Below, piece after piece: positions 10,401 to 17,656 of a stretch of 64,000 bases of DNA. Source of the stretch: JAHRVQ01 sp964548025 (GTDB taxonomy: Bacteria > Pseudomonadota > Gammaproteobacteria > Pseudomonadales > Azotimanducaceae). The position numbers and the translations under genes were made by a program. The stretch covers positions 1-64,000 of the forward strand of contig CAZJRI010000011.1 of assembly GCA_964548025.1 (NCBI GenBank), in the 5' to 3' direction. The stretch's first letter is position 1. The number at the start of each line of letters is the position of its first letter. The notes below the pieces were generated by a model, which was not told the DNA's origin, ran no database searches, and saw only the letters and a program-made list of their open reading frames with translations.

Positions 10401-10901
10401 ACCGCCAGCGACAGCTTTAATAATCATGTTTTCGGGTTGCATCGATTCAAAAAAATCTTTGGCTGTGCCTGCCTCTGTCAGAATATCTGATGCTGGCAGC
10501 ACTGGGACACCCGTTTTCTCAGCCAACTCCCTGGCTTTCAATTTGTCACCAAAGAGTGCCAGCGTTTCGGCACCGGGACCTATAAAGATTAAACCCGCTT
10601 CTGCACAGGCAGCAGCAAAGGTGCCATTCTCAGCCAGAAATCCGTAACCAGGATGCACGGCATCTGATTCTGTTTTTTTCGCGGTGTTAATAACCTGTTC
10701 GATATCAAGGTATGCCGCAGCACCAGTTCCTTCCAGTTGAACTGCTTCATCGGCAGAGAGCGCATGCATTGCATTACTGTCGTCTTCCGGGAAGATTGCC
10801 ACCGTTGAAATGCCAAGTTCCTTTGCGGTTCGCTGAATCCTGATCGCAATTTCACCCCGGTTTGCAATCAGTATTTTCCGGATGGTCTTTCCATCAGACA
10901 T
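7494..10901 (-). CDS. Single-chain biotin-dependent acyl-CoA carboxylase (BC-BCCP-CT fusion)
   Basis: A 1135-residue protein holding all catalytic parts of an acetyl/propionyl-type acyl-CoA carboxylase. Biotin carboxylase occupies about 5-460 (KILIANRGEIAIRI, ATP-grasp loop VAGGGGRGMRAI, EANPRLQVEHTVTE). A biotinyl domain at about 520-590 has the biotin-accepting Lys in NAMKMEH (about K553). Carboxyltransferase fills about 610-1135. In most bacteria these are separate subunits; single-chain versions are known, for example the long-chain acyl-CoA carboxylases of mycobacteria and relatives. Substrate chain length cannot be read here. Nearby acyl-CoA dehydrogenase genes suggest acyl-CoA catabolism. 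ATG at 10901 has GGAG 10 nt upstream. Confidence 0.93.
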   Translation of the reverse strand: MSDGKTIRKILIANRGEIAIRIQRTAKELGISTVAIFPEDDSNAMHALSADEAVQLEGTGAAAYLDIEQVINTAKKTESDAVHPGYGFLAENGTFAAACAEAGLIFIGPGAETLALFGDKLKARELAEKTGVPVLPASDILTEAGTAKDFFESMQPENMIIKAVAGGGGRGMRAIKSVDEIEDALARGASEAEAAFGSGDLYTELLVERALHIEVQIIGDGSGQVSHLGERDCSIQRRHQKLVEVAPSPQLPETLRDKIHDAAIRLAAAADYRSIGTFEFLVDGRELNDQSSFYFIEANPRLQVEHTVTEEVTGIDLVRTQIELAEGRTLESLNLTPGSTPSPRGYAIQLRVNMEKLKKNGLALPRSGTLDSFEVPQGPGVRVDTFGYPGYRTNTHYDSLLAKVIVHNGGSEFRDAVGRARRALDEFVIEGLETNLGVLMNLLDDADIEAGNMYTGYVDDHLAALVEVRELAVSKNSATQKVQLAGASVDVNDPLAVLKYGHDSREEEVVEEQYAEGLNPIRAVMQSTIVSLDVARGDEVLVGQELLVLNAMKMEHVIKAEVSGTVSEVNVAEGDTVPEESVLLVIEEGAVEGEAVSSIDDVDLDLARPDLAEVLRRRAITTDESRRKQIERRHAQGGRSARENIYDLADEGSFYQYGSLAVGMALRGSVDELLDYAPSDGLVMGIGHVNGADFDESRSRCVLMSYDYSVLAGSQGGMNHKMMDRMFQTADKLSSPLVLFTEGGGGRAGGGSRNAIPGKGGSPQITGGGGLNTPSWGLLTKLNGRVPVVGVNAGFCFAGNAVLLGCCDVIIATENSSIGIGGPAMIEGGGLGVYRPEEVGPMSVQVPSGVVDIAVKDEVEAVEMTKKYLSYFQGPLDHWEANDQRLLRHVIPENRLRVYDIRELIDILSDKDSVLELRPNFGTAMVTSLIRLEGRAVGVIANNPEVLSGAIDSDASDKAARFMKLCDAFQIPILLLCDTPGIMVGPEVEKTGLVRHAARMFVIGASLKVQTYMVILRKAYGLGAQAMGGGHHRLPAFVVAWPTSEFGGMGLEGQVKLGQRARLEAIEDPAERQLAYESMVAAAYDRGQGLNAAHVFEIDDVIDPADTRRWMLAGLKAAKPATEDRVGRDPVVDTW

Positions 10902-11074
10902 TGCATGTTCTCCAACAAAAACAGTTTATTAATCGCCATAAGATACACACTGCTCGAGCCTGTTGGAAGGAGAGGCGGTTCCGGTTATTTACTTTAATGA
11001 AAGTCGGTGATCTTGGTTTGGTATTCTGACCAGGTTCAAACCTGTGGCATTTTTTCTCCAGGAATCAATTCGTT

Positions 11075-12691
11075 TCAGTCAGATATACCTTCAGATGAAC
11101 TCGGTACAAGGCGTACTATCTGGCCGCCGGAATTGTGCTCCAGCAGAACATAGAGTTCACCATTCGGCCCGCTCTCAATATCCCGGAGTCGAGCAAGGTC
11201 CTTGATGAGCGTCTCTGTATGTATGACCTTGTTATCTTTCAGAACCATTCGATAAAGACTTCGGCCTTTGAGGGAGCAGACAAGAATATTATTTCTCCAC
11301 TTCGGAAAATCCCGACCGGTATAGAAGATAAAACTCGACACAGCCGGTGAAGGCGTCAGATCAACCACCGGTTGTTCTATATCTTTAAGTTCAAATTCGA
11401 TACCAAGTTTCTTCCCATAAGCTACCGGGGTTCCGTCGTAATTCACACCTTTTGAATATATAGGCCAGCCATAGTTACGCCCGGGTAGCAGACGATTGAC
11501 TTCATCCCCGCCACGAGGCCCCATCTCAGTACCCCATAACTCACCTGTTACCTGATTGAACTCAAGACCCTGTGGACTTCTGTGACCAAAAGTCCAGATA
11601 CTCTTCATCGCACCGTCTACACCGGTAAAAGGATTATCATCAGGCACCCGACCATCGTCGAATACACGGTGGATCTTGCCCCAGGGGAACTTCAGATCCT
11701 GTATGCCCGTATGATTGTCGAACCCTTTCATTCCCACACTTAAGAAGACGTGACCATCATTATCGAAGCTGATTCGACCACCAGCGCCGATATCAGGTAT
11801 CGCACCATAGAATTCAATGTCGGTCTGCCAGATAACTTCTTCATCGACCCAGTTTCCGTTTTTTATTCTTCCCCTGACGAGTTTACTCATGGAGACAGGT
11901 CGCTTCATTCTCCTCGACATCTCGTTGCAGTCACTGCAGCGATCACCGAAGTAGATATATACCCAGCCGTTTTTCTCGTAATCAGGATGAGTTGCAACAT
12001 CCAGCATCCAGCCATAACCCCATTCCTGCTTGAGGCTCTGAATAAATGTATCGTCGTATGTTCGTGGCGCACCTTCGATCAGCGCTGACTGTTCTCCTTG
12101 CCTTGAGATGATACTTAGCCCCACTTTCTTTTCCGTCAGCAATATTCGACCATCCGGTAAAGGTTCGATTGAGAATGGCAGGGGGTCCAGTCCATCTACA
12201 ATTGTCCTGAGTGTAAAGTCATGAAGCTCACTCTCTATTTCACCTGTTGGGGCAACAAAGGGCGTATCGTAATTGAAGTTGGCATAGTTGAAACCCGATC
12301 GGGTCTCGGTGATATAGAGCGCGAGGGTTTTTATTTCCTGTTCTGATAAGGTTTTTGACCACTCCGGCATCCCGCGTTCAGGAAAACCCCTGGAGATACT
12401 GTTAGTGATCTCTGACATCGAGTCCCCGTGCGCCAGATCGACCCCAACCAGTGCTGTACCCTGGGGTGCACCCTGTAGTTTCTCTCCATGGCATACGGCA
12501 CACTGGGCAATATACAAGCGCGTATAAGCGTTCCCAAGATCCCTGCCATCAGGCAATTCAGGTTCGTCGGCAGCTTGTGCACCTATGCCAAGAGCCATCA
12601 GGCAGAAAGTCGCTACCCTGACAAATCGGGTAATCCTGTCTATCTCACCGTCGAAGATCCTGCACCGTTTATTATTGGTTGGTCCGGACAT
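11075..12691 (-). CDS. Cytochrome c - PQQ-dependent sugar dehydrogenase (GSDH family) fusion
   Basis: Exported redox enzyme. After a signal-like segment (VATFCLMALGIGAQA, about 26-40) comes a monohaem cytochrome c domain with CAVCH (about residues 64-68) and a Met ligand candidate in ERGMPEWS. A six-bladed glucose/sorbosone dehydrogenase propeller follows, from about residue 160 to the end (GYGWMLDVATHPDY, GPRGGDEVNRLLPGRNYGWP). Such propellers oxidise aldose sugars or related alcohols with PQQ; the fused haem would accept the electrons. ATG at 12691 is preferred because GGGAAG lies 4 nt upstream; the longer frame starts with a TTG at 12742 without an SD. It shares PQQ need with the alcohol dehydrogenase at 5100-7256, but no PQQ synthesis genes are in the window. 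Confidence 0.9.
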   Translation of the reverse strand: MSGPTNNKRCRIFDGEIDRITRFVRVATFCLMALGIGAQAADEPELPDGRDLGNAYTRLYIAQCAVCHGEKLQGAPQGTALVGVDLAHGDSMSEITNSISRGFPERGMPEWSKTLSEQEIKTLALYITETRSGFNYANFNYDTPFVAPTGEIESELHDFTLRTIVDGLDPLPFSIEPLPDGRILLTEKKVGLSIISRQGEQSALIEGAPRTYDDTFIQSLKQEWGYGWMLDVATHPDYEKNGWVYIYFGDRCSDCNEMSRRMKRPVSMSKLVRGRIKNGNWVDEEVIWQTDIEFYGAIPDIGAGGRISFDNDGHVFLSVGMKGFDNHTGIQDLKFPWGKIHRVFDDGRVPDDNPFTGVDGAMKSIWTFGHRSPQGLEFNQVTGELWGTEMGPRGGDEVNRLLPGRNYGWPIYSKGVNYDGTPVAYGKKLGIEFELKDIEQPVVDLTPSPAVSSFIFYTGRDFPKWRNNILVCSLKGRSLYRMVLKDNKVIHTETLIKDLARLRDIESGPNGELYVLLEHNSGGQIVRLVPSSSEGISD

Positions 12692-12900
12692 ATCACTTCC
12701 CAAGAGAATACCGATCTTCGATTCTATGGTTGGCTTTACCAAAGCTCAAGTTTACTCTGACTAGAACGGTACATACTTGAGCTCAATTGTTGGTCAATGT
12801 GCGTCAAGCCTGCCGTTCGTTACTATCAATTGGAAGAAAATTTAAGGGGATTGGCGCCATTTTACGCAGAGGTGAACAACCGGTTATCTGACGAGACGAT

Positions 12901-14574
12901 TCAGGATTCGGCAGGCGCTGCCCTCATGATAATCGATTTAAAATCCACATCCGCAGGCAGCGAACCATAACTCCCGGTCCACCGGGTCCCCAGGCGTGAG
13001 GCACAAAATGCCCTCGCCGTAGAATCAGGTGCATGTTGTGCGAGAAGCGCTCCCTGAAGAGTGAGGGCCATCAGTTCAGTAATCCGCCGGGCACGAAGTT
13101 CGAGATTATCCCGACTAGACAATTCACGCTTTAATTCTTCAACCATCGTATCAAGATTCGCATCGCCGCCCTTTGCTGCCTCCACTTCTGCAAGAAATAC
13201 GGGTATCGCGGCTTCTTCCCGTTGCATGGCACGCAGTACATCAAGGCACATGATGTTGCCTGAACCCTCCCAGATGCTGTTCACCGGCGCTTCCCGATAG
13301 AGGCGGGGCATAATTGAATCTTCTATATACCCAGGCCCACCATGACATTCCATAGCTTCAAACAGAAACCCCGGGGCGCGTTTACAAATCCAGAATTTAC
13401 CTACTGCCGTGGCAATTCTTGCAAATACGGCTGATGATTCATCCTCTGTCGCTTCATCCATGGCGCGACCAATTCTTAATGTCAACGCAAGTGAAGCCTC
13501 TGATTCAATGGCCAGATCAGCGATCACATTTCGCATCAGCGGCTGATCGATGAGTTTTTTCTGGAAAGCAGATCGATGCCTGACATGATGCAAAGCCTGT
13601 ACGAGGCCTTGACGCATTAATCCGGATGAGCCCATGCAGCAATAGAATCTATTGCCCGTAACCATTTCAATAATGGTGCGAACACCCCGACCAGGAGGAC
13701 CGACCATCAGCCCGAAGGTATCCTGAAATTCCATTTCAGACGAGGCATTTGAACGGTTTCCGAGTTTGTCTTTCAGGCGCTGGATTAAAAGCGCGTTTCG
13801 TTCACCATCCGGTCTCCAGCGTGGAACCAGAAAACAGGACAAGCCATCATCTGTATAAGCAAGTGTCAGGAAGGCATCACACATGGGTGCAGAACAGAAG
13901 AATTTGTGGCCCGTCAGGTGATATGTCTGCCCTTCCCCCGATTTACGAGATACTGCCTCCGCTCTGGTTGTATTGGCCCGAACGTCAGATCCACCCTGCT
14001 TTTCGGTCATAAACATCCCCATCGTAATACCCTTCTTTTCTTCAACGGGTACATCACGCTGGTCATAAACTGGCGTCAGCAATTTCGGAATCCACTGATC
14101 ACCAATCTCAGGGGTAAGTCGCAGTGCGGGAATTGCCGAGTAGGTCATGGCCATGGGGCACATGACCCCACCTTCAGGTTGATTGAACATATAGTTCAAT
14201 GCTGCATGAACAACCTGTGAACCAGCCCGGGGATTATTCCAGGCAAAACTTGGCACTTCATTTTCAATCGCCAACTTCATCAGATCGTGGTAGGCGGGAT
14301 GGAACTCAACCTGGTTGATTCGCATGCCGTTTCGATCGAATGCTTTCATCTCGGGTGCGTGACGGTTGGCTGTATTGGCACTTTCAAATACTGCTGCCTG
14401 GCCAACTTCTTTGCCAAAGGCTATAAGTTTGTCTCTTGCCCACTCACCACCCTCTCTGGCAATACCTTCCTGAAGAGCAATGTCCTGCGACCACAAATCC
14501 TGGTCCCCAAGGTAAGGCGGCATATTGGTCACTTCGTGAGTCGTCAGGTCCGACAATGGTTTTACAGGTATCAT
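12901..14574 (-). CDS. aidB: AidB-like acyl-CoA dehydrogenase family flavoprotein
   Basis: A 557-residue acyl-CoA dehydrogenase-fold protein whose N-terminal region (NMPPYLGDQDLW, FHPAYHDLMKLAIENE) and GVMCPMAMTYSAIPALR match the AidB branch, named for the E. coli adaptive response to alkylation. AidB binds FAD and DNA; its enzymatic role is unsettled. The middle holds the flavin-contacting segment MTEKQGGSDVRANTT and the C-terminal half the helical bundle with MECHGGPGYIEDS and YREAPVNSIWEGSGN. It is longer than ordinary acyl-CoA dehydrogenases (about 380), as expected for this branch. No ada or alkB genes are nearby, so a metabolic role is equally possible. Confidence 0.85.
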   Translation of the reverse strand: MIPVKPLSDLTTHEVTNMPPYLGDQDLWSQDIALQEGIAREGGEWARDKLIAFGKEVGQAAVFESANTANRHAPEMKAFDRNGMRINQVEFHPAYHDLMKLAIENEVPSFAWNNPRAGSQVVHAALNYMFNQPEGGVMCPMAMTYSAIPALRLTPEIGDQWIPKLLTPVYDQRDVPVEEKKGITMGMFMTEKQGGSDVRANTTRAEAVSRKSGEGQTYHLTGHKFFCSAPMCDAFLTLAYTDDGLSCFLVPRWRPDGERNALLIQRLKDKLGNRSNASSEMEFQDTFGLMVGPPGRGVRTIIEMVTGNRFYCCMGSSGLMRQGLVQALHHVRHRSAFQKKLIDQPLMRNVIADLAIESEASLALTLRIGRAMDEATEDESSAVFARIATAVGKFWICKRAPGFLFEAMECHGGPGYIEDSIMPRLYREAPVNSIWEGSGNIMCLDVLRAMQREEAAIPVFLAEVEAAKGGDANLDTMVEELKRELSSRDNLELRARRITELMALTLQGALLAQHAPDSTARAFCASRLGTRWTGSYGSLPADVDFKSIIMRAAPAES

Positions 14575-14604
14575 CTGCGTTCTCCAGGTTAGGGAGAGAC
14601 GATC

Positions 14605-16419
14605 TCATCCGGTCAGAACTTCATCCAGAAGTCCCTCAAATGCATCAACGCGTGATTTGAGAGATGAGATTGTCTCCTGCCAGAAATCGGGGTTGGAAAG
14701 GTTCGTATTCAGGTGTTTGTCAGCCAGATCTTCTGCCGTCATCCTGCCGGTATCACGTAAAAGGGAGATATATTTATCATAGAAACTGTCACCCAGTGAG
14801 GTGCGCTTCTCATAAACACCGAGGCTGAACAGATAACCGAAAAGATACGGGAAGTTATAAAAACTCAATCCCGAGATATAAAAATGTAACTTACTTGCCC
14901 AGAAGAGCGGATCAGGTTCCGCCAGGGCTTCCCCGTACCAGGTTTTCCAGGCATCGCTCATCAGATCTTTGAGTTCCTGAGGTCTGAGCGGTCTGTTTGC
15001 CCGCGCTTCGTACAGGTTTTTTTCAAATTCAAATCGGGTCGGAATATTCAACATGAATGCAGTGAACGCGGACATTTCTTCCCACATGATGTCCAAACGC
15101 TCCTGCGCCGAATCTGAACGCGCCAGCAATGCATCCCGGACAAGCGTTTCGCCGAAGGTACTCGCGGTTTCTGCCAGAGACATACCATAACTGGTCTGAC
15201 TCTGAGGCAGATCTCTCATAACCCAGGAATGAAGTGCATGCCCCAACTCATGAGCCAGCGTTATGACATCACTCTGCCCCCCGGTAAAGGTCATGTAGAC
15301 CCTTGGCGTTCTTGATTTCAGGAATCCTGTACAGAAAGCACCGGGTCTTTTATTTGGGCCCACCGTCCCCTCGATCCAACGGTTTGCTGCCATCATCCGT
15401 ACAAATTCGCCCATGCTCGCATCAACTTCACCATAGGCAGTCGCAATAATATCAACGGCTGTATCAAATGAGATCGGTTCATCGGAAGAAGGTGTAAGCT
15501 GGGGTGCAGGCGCACGAAGATCCCATGGGCCAAATCCGTCCTTGCCGTACGCCCTTGCCTGTAATTTCGCTGCTCGCCTGGCAAGGGGCCGGAACTCCTC
15601 TGCGGCACCGAGTAGCGTATCGAGGGTTGTCCTGCTGATACGGTTCATATGAACAGGTGCATCGAGAAAATGTACGTCTTTTTCACGGCTACGTTGTTTG
15701 CACATTTCAAGCCGCCATCCTGCAATCGCATTAATACTTGCGGCACATGATTCTTCGTGCGCGTGCCAGGCAGTGTTTATGCCTGACCATGCGTCTCTTC
15801 TCTGCTTATCCTGGGTACTCATCATGTGTCCGCTGGCTTCCGCAATACCCATCTCTTCAACCTCATTACCGACCAGCACTTCGCACTTCAGGCTGCCGGA
15901 CAGTTGATCGTACAGGTTCCCCCACGCATGAATCCCATCCTGAGACAATCCATTCACCAGGCTCTCTTCTGCCAGGGTCAAATTCTCATGACGGCGCTCT
16001 CTTCCGTGGTGTACAAGAAAAGCCGATGGCGCAACATCCGGGTCAGACAGATATTCTTCTATAACCGACGGGGGAGCGGAATCCTCAAACTGAGAGAGTG
16101 GTTTAAAGAGATCGCCAAACTGCTTTCGATAGGCTTGCAATTCTCCATTCAACTGTTGAGCCGGATCGTCCTGGCTGTCGACAGACAGACGACAGTTCGC
16201 ATATGAAGAAACATTGCTAAGCAGGGTCATCGCTGCCACAGATTGCTTATAAATCTGCTGTGCAACGTCTATACGATCTGCCGACAATTTCTCGTTGAGC
16301 TGCTCAACCTCCCCGAAAATACGCTTCAGCTCAGATAGGTCGCTGGTCATTGATTCGTCGTGTACATCTGTATATTCGGAGGAAAGGTCCCACGCAGGGC
16401 CCATATTTGCGTTGCTCAT
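14605..16419 (-). CDS. pepF: M3 family zinc oligoendopeptidase (PepF-type)
   Basis: A cytoplasmic zinc metallopeptidase degrading short peptides. The zinc motif HELGH is at about 390-394 in VITLAHELGHALHSW, with the third ligand Glu about 25 residues later (SLAETASTFGE, about E417). The 604-residue length and the tail FYNFPYLFGYLFSLG are typical of the PepF/M3 group. There is no signal peptide. ATG at 16419 is the first Met of the conserved frame; only a weak SD (GGATA) is seen at a long distance. It is 30 bp upstream of the AidB-like gene on the same strand, so the two may be cotranscribed. Confidence 0.93.
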   Translation of the reverse strand: MSNANMGPAWDLSSEYTDVHDESMTSDLSELKRIFGEVEQLNEKLSADRIDVAQQIYKQSVAAMTLLSNVSSYANCRLSVDSQDDPAQQLNGELQAYRKQFGDLFKPLSQFEDSAPPSVIEEYLSDPDVAPSAFLVHHGRERRHENLTLAEESLVNGLSQDGIHAWGNLYDQLSGSLKCEVLVGNEVEEMGIAEASGHMMSTQDKQRRDAWSGINTAWHAHEESCAASINAIAGWRLEMCKQRSREKDVHFLDAPVHMNRISRTTLDTLLGAAEEFRPLARRAAKLQARAYGKDGFGPWDLRAPAPQLTPSSDEPISFDTAVDIIATAYGEVDASMGEFVRMMAANRWIEGTVGPNKRPGAFCTGFLKSRTPRVYMTFTGGQSDVITLAHELGHALHSWVMRDLPQSQTSYGMSLAETASTFGETLVRDALLARSDSAQERLDIMWEEMSAFTAFMLNIPTRFEFEKNLYEARANRPLRPQELKDLMSDAWKTWYGEALAEPDPLFWASKLHFYISGLSFYNFPYLFGYLFSLGVYEKRTSLGDSFYDKYISLLRDTGRMTAEDLADKHLNTNLSNPDFWQETISSLKSRVDAFEGLLDEVLTG

Positions 16420-16470
16420 CGATTCTATATCCAGGATTAAGAAAGGCTATTAGAACCTATTGGCCTCTAT

Positions 16471-16526
16471 TACGACAATGCCTGTACGACAATGCCTGTA
16501 CAACAATGCCTGTACGACAATGCCTG
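16471..16526. repeat. Four tandem copies of a 14-bp unit in a 307-bp intergenic region
   Basis: The unit TACGACAATGCCTG occurs four times head to tail (16471, 16485, 16499, 16513); the third copy has one change (A for G at unit position 4). The rest of the gap 16420-16726 between the divergent peptidase and dioxygenase genes holds no convincing ORF. A TTGATCTAGATCA palindrome at about 16579-16591 could be regulatory. The array may be a slippage-prone microsatellite or a set of regulator sites, since it sits upstream of both divergent genes. Confidence 0.85.
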
Positions 16527-16726
16527 ACTGGTAGGTAGCAACCCGCCGCTTGTGTGGCAGTCCCATATTACGCTGGTTGCTTGATCTAGATCACAGTGAG
16601 CTGTTCAGGTTTGTGAGACAACTAGCCTGCGAACAGATAAAAAAATCGTCAATATCACCGTGGCTGGCAATCGAGAATTCTCCACGGTCAACACACCAAC
16701 TGATACTTCAACAAATGGAGGCAGTA

Positions 16727-17584
16727 ATGAGTGATATAAAAATCGAACCCATGGATACAACGCTGGGCGCAACAATAACGGGTGTTAATCTGGCATCGCT
16801 GAACGACGACGAGTGGAATGTAATTGAATCTGCATTCAATGAGCATGCGGTTCTGGTATTCCCCGATCAGCACCTCTCCATGGAAGAACAGACCGACTTT
16901 GCTTCTAGGTTCGGCAACATTGAAGAGATGGCTGAAGGAGTAAAGCTTGTAAAACTGAGTAATAAACTGCCTGATGGCAGTCTGTCCCCGGACGGAGAAC
17001 ATCTAACACAGATTTTAAGGGGTGTTGAAGTCTGGCATGCAGACAGCTCTTATATGCCGCTATGCGCAAAAGGCGCCGTACTCTCTGCAGAAGTAATTCC
17101 ACCGAAAGGCGGGCAGACAGAATTTGCCGATATGCGCGCAGCATACGATGCGCTCGACCAGGAGATGAAGGATAAGATCGCCGATCTCTCTGCATATCAC
17201 TCGCTTTTCTACTCCCAGTCCCTGATCGGACACAAGGTGGCTGTTGGTGCCGGTTACGGTTTTGATGACGATAAATCGTCACCTCTGAGACCGCTCGTAA
17301 AGATTCACCCTGCTACAGGCAGACCGTCTCTCTTAATCGGGCGACATGCTCACGCTATTCCGGGAATGGACGCTGAGGAGTCAAAGAAATTTCTTGATGA
17401 TCTGCTGGAATTTGCCTGTCAGCCACCGCGAACCTACCAGCATCAGTGGAAACCGGGTGACATTGTCGTATGGGATAACCGATGTCTGATGCATCGGGCC
17501 AGACCCTATGACCACCACAGCCAGCCCCGGGTTATGCGTCATGTGAGGATCGCTGGTGACCCGGTATCAGAATTGGCAGATTAA
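16727..17584 (+). CDS. TauD/TfdA family Fe(II)/2-oxoglutarate-dependent dioxygenase
   Basis: A 285-residue non-haem iron dioxygenase. It shows the iron triad: HxD in VEVWHADSSYMP (about residue 100), and the distal His in CLMHRARPYD, with the 2-oxoglutarate-binding Arg in RVMRHVRIAGD. The family hydroxylates taurine, 2,4-D, alkyl sulfates, sarcosine-like or other small carboxylates; the substrate is not evident. ATG at 16727 is chosen because GGAGG lies 5 nt upstream; an in-frame GTG at 16550 would add 59 residues with no family similarity. Upstream lies the 14-bp tandem array. Confidence 0.92.
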   Translation: MSDIKIEPMDTTLGATITGVNLASLNDDEWNVIESAFNEHAVLVFPDQHLSMEEQTDFASRFGNIEEMAEGVKLVKLSNKLPDGSLSPDGEHLTQILRGVEVWHADSSYMPLCAKGAVLSAEVIPPKGGQTEFADMRAAYDALDQEMKDKIADLSAYHSLFYSQSLIGHKVAVGAGYGFDDDKSSPLRPLVKIHPATGRPSLLIGRHAHAIPGMDAEESKKFLDDLLEFACQPPRTYQHQWKPGDIVVWDNRCLMHRARPYDHHSQPRVMRHVRIAGDPVSELAD

Positions 17585-17656
17585 CTCTAAGTGCCCCGGG
17601 TCGGTAAAATTAGACCCGGGTCAGAACGTGATGAAAGTTCAACGCTGCTGACAGAT

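Noticed and set aside
16471..16526. CRISPR array
   Set aside because: The 14-bp units are directly adjacent without spacers.
17594..17620. CCCGGGTC/GACCCGGG hairpin between convergent genes as terminator
   Set aside because: The stem is good but no T run follows on either strand, so it may only be a palindromic repeat.
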